NCBI RefSeq assembly: GCF_016429215.1
Contig: NZ_JAELUH010000008.1
Location: 1-64,000, forward strand
DNA: 64,000 bases
Direction: 5' to 3'
DNA from: Herbaspirillum sp. ASV7
GTDB lineage: Bacteria; Pseudomonadota; Gammaproteobacteria; Burkholderiales; Burkholderiaceae_D
Shown here one piece after another: positions 45,276 through 54,834 of the stretch. The notes beneath the pieces were generated by a model, which was not told the origin of the DNA, made no database searches, and worked only from the letters and a program-made list of their open reading frames with translations. A program made the translations under genes and the position numbers. How positions within the stretch are numbered: the stretch's first letter is position 1; the number at the start of each line of letters is the position of its first letter.

Positions 45276-45285
45276 TCCATCGGCT

Positions 45286-46263
45286 TCATAGCCGGCGCTC
45301 GCTGTCCACGCCGAAGTAGAACCACTCATTGCCCGGCAAGGCGCGCGGGTTGGGGAAGACGATGTAGCCATCGCCGGGGGCGGTGACTGGCGCGCCACCA
45401 TGACGGTGCCCGATGACCTCGCCCTGCCGCACGCGATCGAAGCTGGCCCATTCGCGGGTGAAACTGTCGGCGGCGTGGTCCATGTCGATCACGTCGACCA
45501 AGCGGATGATCTCGATACCTTCCACCGGCGGCGCCAGCGGTGCATCGATCATCCCCAGCAGGGCCAGGGTCTGGCGGATGGCGTGATAGGCCACCTGTGG
45601 CGCGCGCGGATCATCGTGCTGGCCGCATTCCAGCGTCACGCCGTACAGGCCGCGTCCTCGCGCATACTCGGTGGTTCCTACGCCGTATTGCCGGTCCAGC
45701 AGGTCCGGCGAGACGGCACGCCCTTGCTGGCGGCGTCGTTCCACTCCGCGCACATAGGCGCTCATCCAGCCTTCGACCACCCGCTTGCAGCCCAGGTGCG
45801 CCACCATGCGCGCCTCGGCGGCGGCATGGGCGAAGGGCTCGACCTCGCCCTGGTTGTCTTCCGGCCCCAGCATGGCGAAGGGCACACCGCCGGTGTGGAA
45901 GGAGTGCAGGTCCAGCAGCACCTCGTGTTCATCAATCCAGGGGCAGAGCACATTGCAGATGTGGTCTTCGAAATTGGCCGGCGCCGCATTGACGCGCATG
46001 TTGCGGTTCAGGTTGCGCTCGCCCTGGCGCTGCTGCTTGCGATAGGCCAGCGGATTGGTGACCGGCACCAGGGTCAGCAGACCGCGTCGCAGGCGCAGCG
46101 CGCCACTATCGAGTTCGCGTTGCAGCTGGGCGATGGCTTGCGTACCGCAGGTCTCGTTGCCATGCACCGCGCCCAGCACCAGCAGGCGCGGGCCGGGCTC
46201 GAAGGCGGCATATTGGTGACGTTGCAGGGTCGTGGGAAAGTCGTTGGACATCATGGAAATCAT
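45286..46263 (-). CDS. Succinylglutamate desuccinylase/aspartoacylase family zinc hydrolase
   Basis: 325 residues (fewer if a later ATG is used). Zinc motif GAVHGNETCGT (His and Glu) and LDLHSFHTGG (third ligand), with the RNLNRNMRV arginine region and TLECGQHDD. The family cleaves N-acyl amino acids, releasing an acid and an amino acid; natural substrate here unknown. It follows folE2 by 85 bp on the same strand. Starts at 46263, 46254 and 46251 are all in frame and none has a ribosome site. Confidence 0.88.
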   Translation of the reverse strand: MISMMSNDFPTTLQRHQYAAFEPGPRLLVLGAVHGNETCGTQAIAQLQRELDSGALRLRRGLLTLVPVTNPLAYRKQQRQGERNLNRNMRVNAAPANFEDHICNVLCPWIDEHEVLLDLHSFHTGGVPFAMLGPEDNQGEVEPFAHAAAEARMVAHLGCKRVVEGWMSAYVRGVERRRQQGRAVSPDLLDRQYGVGTTEYARGRGLYGVTLECGQHDDPRAPQVAYHAIRQTLALLGMIDAPLAPPVEGIEIIRLVDVIDMDHAADSFTREWASFDRVRQGEVIGHRHGGAPVTAPGDGYIVFPNPRALPGNEWFYFGVDSERRL

Positions 46264-46348
46264 TTACGCAGGACAGGCTTGCACAATACCCCGCTTTGCC
46301 GTGGCGTGCCAACTGCTGGGCGGCTTGTGCAGATGGGATCAGACGGGA

Positions 46349-47260
46349 TCAGCGTACCTGGTCCTGCCAGCCGGGACTGGCGGTGGCGGCCACGGCATCG
46401 TGGGCATGCAGGCTCTCGACATGGCTGACCCGCACCGCGCAGGCGCCGAAGTCCGCTTCGATGGCCTGGCGCAGCCGGCGGGCGGCGTCTTCCACATACA
46501 TCAGGTTGGCGCCATTGCGCAAAGCAAAGGCTTGCTCGTCGGCGCGTTTGACGGCCGTCTGCACGGGCGTGCCCAGCGCTGTTTCGGCGCTGTCGATCAG
46601 GGCCGGTAGCGGCAAATGATCGCTGGCCTCGGGCAGGGCGATGCTGATCTCGGCATGACTGCGCTGGCTGTGCGGCGTGGCCAGGCTGGCGCGTCGCGAC
46701 AGCCAGTCCAGGACCTCGGCGCGGTCTATTTCCGATGGCGCCGCGAAATCGGCGGCGAAGGCGTCCTGCAAGGCCTGGCGCGAGAGCGCGGCCGAGCAGG
46801 GGCAGGTGGAGGAATAGGCAATGCTCACCCGCAGGGTGATGCGGGTGATGGCCTCATGCAGTTCGGCCGCTAGCGTGACCGGGTAGCTCTTCCATCCTTG
46901 CAGGCCAGGCGTGACCAGGGCGGGGCGCTGCTGCAGCAGGTCGAAGTCCAGTCGCAGGGCAGCAGCGCGCGAGCCACAATCGGCATGGCTTTCGCGCATC
47001 TGGCGCAGCAAGTTGCGCAGTGCGACCGGGGTGGCGGGGGAGCGCGCCGAAAGCTCTTCCAGCAGCAAGTACAGGCGCGACATGTGGATGCCCTTGGCCT
47101 GCGGATCGGGCAGGTCCACGGCAAGCTCGGCCTGGGCGGCGAGCGTCGCGCCGCCTTCCAGGCGCAAGGGCAGGGCGATGCCGCGCATGCCGACCCAGTC
47201 CAGCGGCAAGGCGATGTCGGCAGCTTGCTCGCGTGCCACGTCGGGCAGGCCCGGCTTCAT
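46349..47260 (-). CDS. folE2: GTP cyclohydrolase FolE2 (type IB)
   Basis: 303 residues. Type-IB motifs: [25 protein letters not shown], the catalytic-Cys region [24 protein letters not shown] and [13 protein letters not shown]. It converts GTP to 7,8-dihydroneopterin triphosphate for folate and needs no zinc for stability, so bacteria often use it in place of FolE when zinc is scarce. Its ATG overlaps the stop of the COG0523 gene by 4 bp, giving coupled expression under the tandem palindromes upstream. Confidence 0.95.
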   Translation of the reverse strand: MKPGLPDVAREQAADIALPLDWVGMRGIALPLRLEGGATLAAQAELAVDLPDPQAKGIHMSRLYLLLEELSARSPATPVALRNLLRQMRESHADCGSRAAALRLDFDLLQQRPALVTPGLQGWKSYPVTLAAELHEAITRITLRVSIAYSSTCPCSAALSRQALQDAFAADFAAPSEIDRAEVLDWLSRRASLATPHSQRSHAEISIALPEASDHLPLPALIDSAETALGTPVQTAVKRADEQAFALRNGANLMYVEDAARRLRQAIEADFGACAVRVSHVESLHAHDAVAATASPGWQDQVR

Positions 47261-48477
47261 GCCTGGCCCCACAGCGGGAACGGATCGGGCATGCAGGCCC
47301 AGCCCAGCGGCCCTTGCGCCATCTCGGCGTCGCTGAGCAGGCAGGCGTCCAGCTTGGCTCGCAGGGCTTGCTGGTCCATGTCGATACCGATGAGGACCAG
47401 TTCCTGGCGGGCATCGCCGACGTTGTCATCCCATTGCTGGAGGATGAAATCGATCGTTTCCTGATCCTGCGGCCATTGTTCGCGCGCAACCGCTGCCCAC
47501 CATTTGCCGGCCAGCCCATGGCGGCAGACCGGCCCGGCTTGCGACCACGAACCTGCCTGGGTGGGGCGCGAGGCCAGCCAGAAGAATCCCTTGGAACGCA
47601 CCACGCCCGGCCACTCGCTGTTGACCAGCGCGAAGAAGCGCTGCGGATGCAGGGGCCGGCGGGCGCGCCAGGCGAAGCTGGTGATGCCGTACTGCTCTGT
47701 CTCCGGCACGTGCTGGCCACGCAGTTCCTGCAGCCAGCCGGGGGCCTGGCTGGCTTGTTCGAAATCGAACAGTCCGGTCTTGAGGACCTGCTCCAGTGCC
47801 ACCTTGCCGAACTCTGCGTCGACGATGCGCGCACGCGGGTTGAGCTTGCGCAGGATGGCGCGCAGGCGTTGTTGTTCGTCCTGGGTCACCAGGTCCAGCT
47901 TGTTCAACACGATCACGTCGCAGAACTCGATCTGCTCGACCAGCAGGTCCACCACGGTGCGCTGGTCGTCCTCGCCCATCGATTCGCCGCGCTCGCCCAG
48001 GCTGTCCTGGGAGCTGTAGTCCTTGAGGAAATTGAAGGCATCGACCACCGTCACCATGGTGTCCAGGCGCGCGATGTCGGACAGGCTGGCGCCATCCTCA
48101 TCGGTAAAGGTAAAGGTCTCGGCCACCGGCAGCGGCTCGGAAATACCGGTCGATTCGATCACCAGCTGGTCGAAGCGGCGTTCGCGCGCCAGCTTGCGCA
48201 CCTCCAGCAGCAAGTCTTCGCGCAGGGTGCAGCAGATGCAGCCATTGCTCATCTCCACCAGCTTCTCGTCGGTGCGGGAGAGGTCGGCGCCACCCTCGCG
48301 CACCAGCGCGGCGTCGATGTTGACCTCCGACATGTCATTGACGATGACGGCCACGCGGCGTCCCTCGCGGTTGTTGAGGATGTGGTTGAGCAGGGTGGTC
48401 TTGCCGGCACCGAGAAAGCCGGACAGCACGGTGACAGGAAGCCGGCGGTCAGCCGGCTGGCGTTGGGCATTGGTCAT
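47257..48477 (-). CDS. COG0523 (CobW/ZigA-like) metallochaperone GTPase
   Basis: 406 residues. Walker [14 protein letters not shown], metal-binding GCICC (about 79-83), [20 protein letters not shown] guanine specificity (VLNKLDLV) and the C-terminal CobW_C domain ([10 protein letters not shown]). With folE2 in the same coupled operon this matches zinc-starvation GTPases of the ZigA/YciC group rather than the cobalamin protein CobW. Start ATG 48477 (MTNAQRQP) was preferred because the GTPase fold begins soon after; the frame is open to 48534. Confidence 0.93.
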   Translation of the reverse strand: MTNAQRQPADRRLPVTVLSGFLGAGKTTLLNHILNNREGRRVAVIVNDMSEVNIDAALVREGGADLSRTDEKLVEMSNGCICCTLREDLLLEVRKLARERRFDQLVIESTGISEPLPVAETFTFTDEDGASLSDIARLDTMVTVVDAFNFLKDYSSQDSLGERGESMGEDDQRTVVDLLVEQIEFCDVIVLNKLDLVTQDEQQRLRAILRKLNPRARIVDAEFGKVALEQVLKTGLFDFEQASQAPGWLQELRGQHVPETEQYGITSFAWRARRPLHPQRFFALVNSEWPGVVRSKGFFWLASRPTQAGSWSQAGPVCRHGLAGKWWAAVAREQWPQDQETIDFILQQWDDNVGDARQELVLIGIDMDQQALRAKLDACLLSDAEMAQGPLGWACMPDPFPLWGQA

Positions 48478-48552
48478 GATTTGCGGGATGGGGTTGTGCG
48501 CCCTGGTCGAGGAAAACAGAGGAGTCTCGACCACGGCAGGAGGTCACGTAAG

Positions 48553-48600
48553 TGCAACTAAGTTGCGAATATCTCACAAATGCAACAAAGTTGCAAATAT
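48553..48600 (-). promoter_or_regulatory. Tandem palindromic operators at the COG0523-folE2 promoter
   Basis: Two 20-bp direct repeats, TGCAACTAAGTTGCGAATAT (48553-48572) and TGCAACAAAGTTGCAAATAT (48581-48600), each holding the dyad GCAAC-N3-GTTGC, 28 bp apart. On the minus strand TTGCAA and GATATT with 17-bp spacing can form a promoter overlapping both. Location upstream of zinc-stress genes suggests a Zur-type repressor; the regulator is not encoded in the window and this assignment is inference. Confidence 0.65.
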
Positions 48601-48683
48601 GGGTGACCAGGGAAAACCGGGCGTCCGGGTAGGCTGGCCGCGCTTGTGCTAGCATTGCGCCTCGCAACAAGGAGGTTTTATTC

Positions 48684-48908
48684 ATGTCCCAATTCTTCCC
48701 GTACAGGGGAAACGTCGTCATCCCGGAGCTCAAGAAACTCGACAGCGGAAAAGTCATGGCTTGCTTCGCGATTCACGAAGGCAAGGATGGCAGCGGCAAG
48801 CTGCGCTATCAGCGCAAGGCGCCGACCAATGAATTCGATACCGAAGATGAGGCCATTGCCTACATCCTCGATTTTTCGGGCGACTGGATCGACGAAAATC
48901 CCCTGTAA
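48684..48908 (+). CDS. Small conserved hypothetical protein (74 residues)
   Basis: MSQFFPYRGNVVIPELKKLD start, KLRYQRKAPTNEFD and a D/E-rich end (DTEDEAIAYILDFSGDWIDE). Soluble, acidic and without signal peptide. A strong ribosome site AAGGAGG sits before the ATG and a terminator follows, so it is a real gene of unknown function. It lies divergent from the COG0523 gene, about 85 bp past the tandem palindromes, and could also be under their control. Confidence 0.8.
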   Translation: MSQFFPYRGNVVIPELKKLDSGKVMACFAIHEGKDGSGKLRYQRKAPTNEFDTEDEAIAYILDFSGDWIDENPL

Positions 48909-48957
48909 GCCCCGCGTGGCGCGCCCTTGACGGCGTGCCTACCGGCTTGAGCCCGCC

Positions 48958-48988
48958 AGAGCCGCACGGTGTTTCCTGCGGCTCTTTT
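48958..48988 (+). terminator. Rho-independent terminator
   Basis: Stem AGAGCCGCA / TGCGGCTCT with a 10-nt loop and a short T tail. Located after the 74-residue gene. Confidence 0.7.
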
Positions 48989-49094
48989 GCATGGTGCGAC
49001 AAATTGCCACATTCGCAGCGGCCGGGACGCCGCCTACAATGCGCCATTCCAGTCAGTCAACCCGCGTGCCAGCGGTGCGCGGGCTTTTTTCCCC

Positions 49095-50486
49095 ATGACC
49101 ACCCAATCCTTCCAGCCCGCACGGGATGGCCAGGCCATCGCCCGACGCCAGAGCGTGTCGGCTTGGCAGGCGCTGTTGCTGCGACTGCATTTCTACATTG
49201 GCCTCTTTGTCGGCCCGTTCATCCTGGTGGCGGCGCTGACCGGCACCCTGTACGTACTCACGCCCCAGATCGAATCCCGGGTCTATGCCAGCCAGTTGTA
49301 CAACAGCTCGCGGGGACCGGCCCAGCCGCTGGCCGCGCAGGTGGCTGCGGCGCAAGCCTTCCTGGGGTCGCAGGCACGCCTGTTTGCGGTGCGTCCGGCC
49401 AAGGCCGATGGCTGGAATACCCGCGTCATGTTCAGCCAGAAGGGCCTGGGCGACTCCGAGAGCCGGGCCATCTTCGTCGATCCGGTCAGCCTGCAGATCA
49501 AGGGTGACCTGATCGTCTATGGCACCAGCGGTGTGCTGCCCTTGCGCACCACGCTGGATTACCTGCACCGCAACCTGATGCTGGGCGAGCTGGGCCGCAA
49601 CTACAGCGAGCTGGCCGCATCCTGGCTGTGGCTGGCGGCGCTGGGTGGAGTGTGGTTGTGGTGGCGCGCGCGCAATCGCAGCGCCGGCGTGGCGGTACGT
49701 CGACCAATGACGGCGCGGCGTCTGCATGCCCTGGTGGGCTTGTGGATCGTGCTTGGCCTGGTGTTCTTTTCGGCCACCGGCCTGACCTGGTCACGCTGGG
49801 CCGGCGAGCGGGTGAGCCAGGTGCGTACCCAGCTGGGCTGGATCACGCCCTCGGTGTCGACCCAGCTGCAGCCGGGCACGCCGGCCATCGACATGGGCGA
49901 ACACGCCGAGCACATGGCCGCCCACGGCATGAGCATGCCGATGCCAGCCGCTGGCGATGCGGCCCGCTTCGACCTGGTGCAATCCATCGCCCGCGCTGGT
50001 GGCATCAATGCCAGCGAGATCGAGATCCGCCCGCCGCGCGCGGCCAACCAGGCCTGGACGGTGCGCGAAGTGGACCGCTCCTGGCCCACCCAGGTCGATA
50101 CGGTGGCCATCGATGCCGACCGCATGCGCATCACCAGTCGTGCGGACTTTGCCAGCTTCCCGCTCATCGCCAAACTGATCCGCTGGGGTGTGGATGCCCA
50201 CATGGGTGTGCTCTTCGGCGTGGCCAACCAGATCTTGATGGCCGCTTTCGGCATCGCGCTCACGGGCCTGATCGTGCTGGGCTATGTGATGTGGTGGCGC
50301 CGGCGTCCCGCTGCCGGGTCTGGCCTGGCGCCTCTGACCGGGGCTTTCCTGGGCTTGTCGCCGGTGTCGCGCGCCAGCCTGGTGCTGCTGGCGATCCTGC
50401 TGGGCTGGAACCTGCCCCTGATGGGGGCCAGCCTGCTGCTGTTCCTGCTGGTGGACGTGCTGCGCTGGAAACTGGCTAGCCGATAA
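49095..50486 (+). CDS. PepSY-associated TM helix protein
   Basis: 463 residues. TM1 in LHFYIGLFVGPFILVAALTGTLYVL, a periplasmic PepSY-like region, TM2-TM3 near WLWLAALGGVWLWW and LHALVGLWIVLGLVFFSATGLTWSRW, a second periplasmic stretch with His/Met (MGEHAEHMAAHGMSMPMP, possibly metal-binding), and final helices LLVDVLRWKL. Family members often accompany siderophore or haem systems and are called iron-regulated membrane proteins, but no such genes are adjacent here. Converges with and overlaps the metallophosphoesterase gene by 11 bp. Confidence 0.9.
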   Translation: MTTQSFQPARDGQAIARRQSVSAWQALLLRLHFYIGLFVGPFILVAALTGTLYVLTPQIESRVYASQLYNSSRGPAQPLAAQVAAAQAFLGSQARLFAVRPAKADGWNTRVMFSQKGLGDSESRAIFVDPVSLQIKGDLIVYGTSGVLPLRTTLDYLHRNLMLGELGRNYSELAASWLWLAALGGVWLWWRARNRSAGVAVRRPMTARRLHALVGLWIVLGLVFFSATGLTWSRWAGERVSQVRTQLGWITPSVSTQLQPGTPAIDMGEHAEHMAAHGMSMPMPAAGDAARFDLVQSIARAGGINASEIEIRPPRAANQAWTVREVDRSWPTQVDTVAIDADRMRITSRADFASFPLIAKLIRWGVDAHMGVLFGVANQILMAAFGIALTGLIVLGYVMWWRRRPAAGSGLAPLTGAFLGLSPVSRASLVLLAILLGWNLPLMGASLLLFLLVDVLRWKLASR

Positions 50487-51309
50487 GCTGGCCATCTCCC
50501 TGCTGCTCGAACCATTCGCTGCCCCGCTGCACGAAGGTCTGGGAACCGGCCAGCGCAAAGGATTGCTCGGCCTCCACCCAGCCCAGCCGGTGCACCGCGA
50601 TCTGCTGCGCCTCCACCTGTAGCACGTTGAAGGAATTGGTTTCACCGCGTCCGCGTGTGGAGGTGGCGGTGCCGGCCTGCACCACCAGGGCGGAATAGTC
50701 GGCAATGCGGTAGCGCCCCGCGCTGCTGACGGCCGAACTGGTGTGCACATGCCCGGCCAGCAGCAGGTCGGCGCCGCACAGCGCGAAGGCCCGCATGGCC
50801 GGCAGGGCTTGGCCGACCAGGCCGTGGTGCTGCGGCCCTGGCGGCAGGTCGAAGGGGTGATGCGTGACGATGATCTTGACCAGGTGATCGCCGACGGCGG
50901 CCAACTGGCGCCGGGCCATTTCGATCTGGCGGTCATTGACGCGGCCATCCTTGATGGTCAGCGCCCGCGCCGTGTTGATGCCGACCACGGCGATCTCTTC
51001 GTCCAGATGGACCGGCTGCAGCTCCTCGGTGATGTAGCGACGGTACTTGCGTAGCGGTCGCATCAAGCGGGCCGCGATGTTGAACAGCGGCACGTCGTGG
51101 TTGCCCGGTACCACCAGTTGCGGTTGCGGCAGGGCGTCCAGAAACTGGCGCGCCTGGCGGAACTGGCTGGCGCGCGCACGCTGGGTCAGGTCGCCGGAGA
51201 CGACCACCAGGTCCGGCTTGAGTTCATGGACCTGGGCGATCAGCGGCTCGATGATGGCCGCATCGGTGCGGCCGAAGTGCAGGTCGGAGAGATGGATGAG
51301 GGTACGCAT
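50476..51309 (-). CDS. Calcineurin-like metallophosphoesterase
   Basis: 277 residues with all metal motifs: HLSDLHFG, VVSGDLTQRA, VPGNHDVPLF, VTHHPFDLP and AGHVHTSS. Cytoplasmic (no signal). Hydrolyses phosphodi- or monoesters; CpdA-like length but substrate unknown. Its ATG overlaps the stop of the lipid-kinase gene by one base (TGATG), forming an operon with it and the PAP2 gene. The start at 51309 is favoured for that coupling. Confidence 0.93.
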   Translation of the reverse strand: MRTLIHLSDLHFGRTDAAIIEPLIAQVHELKPDLVVVSGDLTQRARASQFRQARQFLDALPQPQLVVPGNHDVPLFNIAARLMRPLRKYRRYITEELQPVHLDEEIAVVGINTARALTIKDGRVNDRQIEMARRQLAAVGDHLVKIIVTHHPFDLPPGPQHHGLVGQALPAMRAFALCGADLLLAGHVHTSSAVSSAGRYRIADYSALVVQAGTATSTRGRGETNSFNVLQVEAQQIAVHRLGWVEAEQSFALAGSQTFVQRGSEWFEQQGDGQLIG

Positions 51310-52334
51310 CAGTCGTCCCCCCACAGCTTGTCGGCGCTGTCACGCCCGGGGGCGGAGGCGGCCTCGTGCGGCACGATCACTTCCAGCGAGGCCGGGCGGA
51401 TGCGGTAGTGCAACGGCGTCTGCATGATCAGTACCTCGCCATCGGTGGCCACGCGCAGGCGCTTGCGGTGGGTCTCGATATGGATCTCGGTGGCACTCAA
51501 TACGTCGAAGTCATGGGCCTGCTCCAGGCGTCCGAACAGGGCGTGCAGCGCCAGACGCAGCAAACCCCAGCGGCCGGTGTGGTGGCACACGTACAGGCTG
51601 AGCTGTCCTTCGGTGAGGGTGGAGCGCTTGCCGATATCGAGGCCGCGCATCAGGTAGTGGTTGTTGCCGATGAAGACGAAGGGCGTGCGTCGCCAGTGCG
51701 GCTGGCCATCGATGTGCAAACGCACGCGCAGGAAGGGATAGCGTCGTAAGGCCCCCAGTGCGGCCCAGGCGAAGGCCAGCCACTTGCCGCGTCCCAGGCG
51801 GGCTTGCTGCTTTTCGCGTTCGCGCACGATATCGGGATACAGACCCAGGCTGGAATTGTTGATGAAGGACTGGCCGTTGACTTCGCCACTGTCGACCCGC
51901 AGCCGGCGTCCCCTGGCGATGTTGGCGATGGCCGCGTCCAGCTCCAGCGGGATGTTGAGATCCTTGGCGAAATGGTTGAGGGTCCCCAGCGGCAGCACAC
52001 CCAGGGCGCTGCAACAGTGGGGCGCTGCCAGCAGGGTCGAGGCCACCGCATTGATGCTGCCATCGCCACCACCGACCACCACCACCGGCACCTGATCGGC
52101 TACGGCCTGGCGTGCCACGGCCAGCATGTCCTCGCCGCGCTGGGCCAGGTGGACGCTGGCATGCAGGCCATGGCGGGCAAACTGCTCGGTGATATGGGCA
52201 GCCAGCGCCTGGGCATGGCCGCCACCGGCGCGGGCGTTGATGGTGGCCACCACGTCGGGGCGGTGCAGGACGGTGGCGGCCTGGGCAGGGGCGGTCGCTG
52301 GTGCGTGATAGTGGGTAGGTGTCGGGTCTGGCAT
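51309..52334 (-). CDS. Diacylglycerol/lipid kinase family protein (YegS-like)
   Basis: 341 residues. DAGK catalytic motif VVVVGGGDGSINAVAS, PLGTLNHFAKDL and the C-terminal beta-sandwich (VRLHIDGQPHWRRTPF; ATDGEVLIMQTPLHYRI). It phosphorylates diacylglycerol or a related lipid using ATP. Positioned between a PAP2 phosphatase and a phosphoesterase; the three may recycle phospholipid head groups (inference). Start ATG 52334 lies 24 bp after the PAP2 gene; the open frame runs on into that gene. Confidence 0.91.
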   Translation of the reverse strand: MPDPTPTHYHAPATAPAQAATVLHRPDVVATINARAGGGHAQALAAHITEQFARHGLHASVHLAQRGEDMLAVARQAVADQVPVVVVGGGDGSINAVASTLLAAPHCCSALGVLPLGTLNHFAKDLNIPLELDAAIANIARGRRLRVDSGEVNGQSFINNSSLGLYPDIVREREKQQARLGRGKWLAFAWAALGALRRYPFLRVRLHIDGQPHWRRTPFVFIGNNHYLMRGLDIGKRSTLTEGQLSLYVCHHTGRWGLLRLALHALFGRLEQAHDFDVLSATEIHIETHRKRLRVATDGEVLIMQTPLHYRIRPASLEVIVPHEAASAPGRDSADKLWGDD

Positions 52335-52357
52335 CCGCAGCGAAGGTCGTGGCAAAG

Positions 52358-53098
52358 TCAGTTGGAGTGCACTCTTACACAATAGTGCCGCTGCAGCGTG
52401 AAAACCACCGTCGTCCATAGCGCAAACCAGGCCATGCCCAGCAGCGCCGCGCCCACCACATCGCTGAAGAAGTGTGCGCCGAGGTAGATGCGGCTAAACC
52501 CTGTCAGCACCACCAGCAGCACTGCCCCAACGATGATGGCGATGCGTTTGCCGCCACGCACGGGCGAGCGGCCCGGCAGGTTCAGCAGATAGGCTGCCAG
52601 CGTGGCATAGAGCAAGGTCGCCCCTATCGTATGACCGCTGGGGAAACTGTAGCTGTGCAGTACCAGGATGGGATCGTCGAAATGGGGCCGCAGGCGCGCA
52701 AAGACGTGCTTGAGCGCGACATTGAGCAGCATGCCGCCCGGCAATACCAGCAGCAGGTCAATGACCCAGGGCCATTGCCGCGCCCGCAGCATGTGGCGCA
52801 ACAGCAGTGCTCCCATGACCAGGACGCCGATGGTGCCGTGCAAGTGGGTGTAGCCGAGCAGGATTTGCGTGAGCGGCGGGAAGGCATGCCGATTGAACCA
52901 GTCGGCCAGGCTCTGGTCCAGGCGCGTGACTGCGCCATGGGTGTGGACTTCATAGCTGACCAGCGCAAAGAGCAGGGTACAGGCCGTGAGCGCCAACAGA
53001 CCCGTGGTCAGGGGCAGGCCCAGTGGATGGTCAGGCGCCAGGCGGGCGCGCAGGAAACGTGTCAGGAGAGCGGGGGCGGGCTGCTTGGATGCGTTCAT
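52358..53098 (-). CDS. PAP2-family membrane phosphatase
   Basis: 246 residues, about six membrane helices. Signature motifs KHVFARLRP (C1), YSFPSGHT (C2) and SRIYLGAHFFSDV (C3) form the phosphatase site facing the periplasm. The family dephosphorylates phosphatidate, phosphatidylglycerophosphate or undecaprenyl pyrophosphate. First gene of the PAP2-lipid kinase-phosphoesterase operon. Confidence 0.94.
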   Translation of the reverse strand: MNASKQPAPALLTRFLRARLAPDHPLGLPLTTGLLALTACTLLFALVSYEVHTHGAVTRLDQSLADWFNRHAFPPLTQILLGYTHLHGTIGVLVMGALLLRHMLRARQWPWVIDLLLVLPGGMLLNVALKHVFARLRPHFDDPILVLHSYSFPSGHTIGATLLYATLAAYLLNLPGRSPVRGGKRIAIIVGAVLLVVLTGFSRIYLGAHFFSDVVGAALLGMAWFALWTTVVFTLQRHYCVRVHSN

Positions 53099-53161
53099 CG
53101 GGCCATTCTACCGCCTGCGCCCCGGTGCGCGGGGCAGGGACGCAGGGGACAGGCCGCAAGC

Positions 53162-53929
53162 TCAGCTGCAGGGGTCTTCACCCAGGGCGACGGCGCGCAG
53201 GGCGGGCAGGTCGCGCAGTTCGACGTCGCGGTGATTGACGTCGATCACGCCGGTTTTCTTGAAGTTGGTGATCAGGCGACTGACGCTCTCCACGGCCAGG
53301 CCGAGGTAGTTGCCGATTTCCTCGCGGGTCATGCGCAACTGGAAGCGGGTCGATGAATAGCCCCGGCTGGCATAGCGCGAGGATAGGTTCAGCAGGAAAG
53401 CCGCCATCTTCTGCTGGGCCGTCATGCTGCCCAGGGTCAGCATGACGCGTTGCTCGCGCGAGATTTCCAGGCTCATCATGCGGTGGAACTGGCGCAGCAG
53501 CGCGGGCATGTCGCGGAACAGGTCTTCCAGGCTGGCAAAGGGGATCTCGCAGACTTCGCTGTCTTCCAGTGCCACGGCTTCGCACAGGTGCTGGCCGCCG
53601 CCGATGGCGTCCATGCCCAACAGCTCGCCGGCCATCTGGAAACCGGTGATCTGCTGGCCACCATTGGAATTGTGCTGGAAGGTCTTGAAATGCCCCAGGC
53701 GGATGGCGTAGAGCATCTCGAACTTGTCATTGAAGCGGTATAGCGGTTCATCGCGCTTGACCTTGCGGCGGCGGTTGATGACCTGCTCCAGACGTTGCAT
53801 ATCGCCCTGGTCCAGCCCCATCGGCAGGCACAGCTGGTGCATGCTGCAGGACGAACAGCTGGCACGCAAGGCATGCAGCGTCAGGGGCGGTGGAGCGCGC
53901 GTGGGCGACGGAGCGGGTAGGCTGGACAT
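53162..53929 (-). CDS. fnr: FNR-type oxygen-sensing transcriptional regulator
   Basis: 255 residues. Cys25, Cys28 and Cys34 (ASCSSCSMHQLC) plus Cys116 (GGQHLCEAV) match the four ligands of the FNR 4Fe-4S cluster. The beta-roll and dimer helix are followed by the HTH REEIGNLGLAVESVSRL-like segment (TREEIGNYLGLAVESVSRL). In low oxygen the intact cluster lets FNR dimerise and bind TTGAT-N4-ATCAA boxes. It is a single gene; nothing nearby looks like an anaerobic operon. No FNR box could be picked out upstream. Confidence 0.93.
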   Translation of the reverse strand: MSSLPAPSPTRAPPPLTLHALRASCSSCSMHQLCLPMGLDQGDMQRLEQVINRRRKVKRDEPLYRFNDKFEMLYAIRLGHFKTFQHNSNGGQQITGFQMAGELLGMDAIGGGQHLCEAVALEDSEVCEIPFASLEDLFRDMPALLRQFHRMMSLEISREQRVMLTLGSMTAQQKMAAFLLNLSSRYASRGYSSTRFQLRMTREEIGNYLGLAVESVSRLITNFKKTGVIDVNHRDVELRDLPALRAVALGEDPCS

Positions 53930-54133
53930 AAGTGTTTCGAATTCCTCTTTGTTGTGGCGGCGTCTGCTGCACTTGGCTTGGCGTCATCACTATGTTTTTT
54001 TGATGATGTTTTACCACAGTTCCCCGCTCTGAAACGTACCGACTTACTGCGCGAGTCAAACTTTCATCGCTTCAATGCGGAAAGTACTTTTCGGTTACGT
54101 CGGAATTATCTCATCTCATGAGATTTACTTTAT

Positions 54134-54664
54134 CTATTTGATAAGTTGCAGGACATTGCGGAATTGTGGATGGCTGCTCTCGCGCATCCATTCGTAGGCC
54201 ACCATTTCCAGCGTGACCAGCGTAGCGCCTGCCGCGCGCAGGCGCTCGAAGGCGGCGTCCCGGTCGGCTGGCCGGCGCGAGCCACAGCCCTCCAGCAGCG
54301 GCAGTACCCGGTAGCCCGCCTGCAGTAGTGACAGTGCCGTCTGCAGCACGCAGATGTGTGCTTCGCAACCGGTGACGATGATCTGCCGCACCGGTGTGGG
54401 CAGGGCCGGCAGCAAGCCTTCGGCACAAGCATCGAAATGGCGCTTGGGCAGGACCTTGTCACACAGGCGGGAAATATCGGGATGGTTGGGGCCGAGCTTG
54501 TCGGGCACTTGTTCGGTGCCGATCACCGGTACCCCGAGCAGGCCGGCGATGGTGGCCATGCGCACCGCATGGGAGAGGATGGATGGGCCCTCATGGATCG
54601 CCGGCAACAGCTTCTGCTGGAGATCGACGACCAGGACGGCGGATTCATTGGCCTGCATCAGCAT
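54134..54664 (-). CDS. Isochorismatase-family cysteine hydrolase
   Basis: 176 residues. Catalytic Asp in AVLVVDLQQKLL, Lys in the VLPKRHFDA region, and nucleophile Cys with the cis-peptide in VTGCEAHICVLQTAL. The family cleaves amide or ether bonds (nicotinamidase, isochorismatase, YcaC-like); length and CEAHICV suggest the YcaC-like group. Preceded by GGGGGATA as ribosome site. Divergent from the MFS gene by 170 bp. Confidence 0.9.
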   Translation of the reverse strand: MLMQANESAVLVVDLQQKLLPAIHEGPSILSHAVRMATIAGLLGVPVIGTEQVPDKLGPNHPDISRLCDKVLPKRHFDACAEGLLPALPTPVRQIIVTGCEAHICVLQTALSLLQAGYRVLPLLEGCGSRRPADRDAAFERLRAAGATLVTLEMVAYEWMRESSHPQFRNVLQLIK

Positions 54665-54834
54665 GGAAATATCCCCCTTGATCTGACTGGATTGCCGGCT
54701 TGGCCGGAGGCCTGCCTGGCAGGAATTGAAGGTTTTGTGTCATTGACGCCATTTGGCGGCGATCCGACAATTTTTGCTCAAGTTTCCTTCATTTTCCCTT
54801 ATTTCCTTGTCATTGACTGCCAGGAGTCCGCCCG

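Noticed and set aside
53099-53161. GCCCCG/CGGGGC hairpin after fnr
   Set aside because: Short stem without a T tract; not enough to call a terminator.
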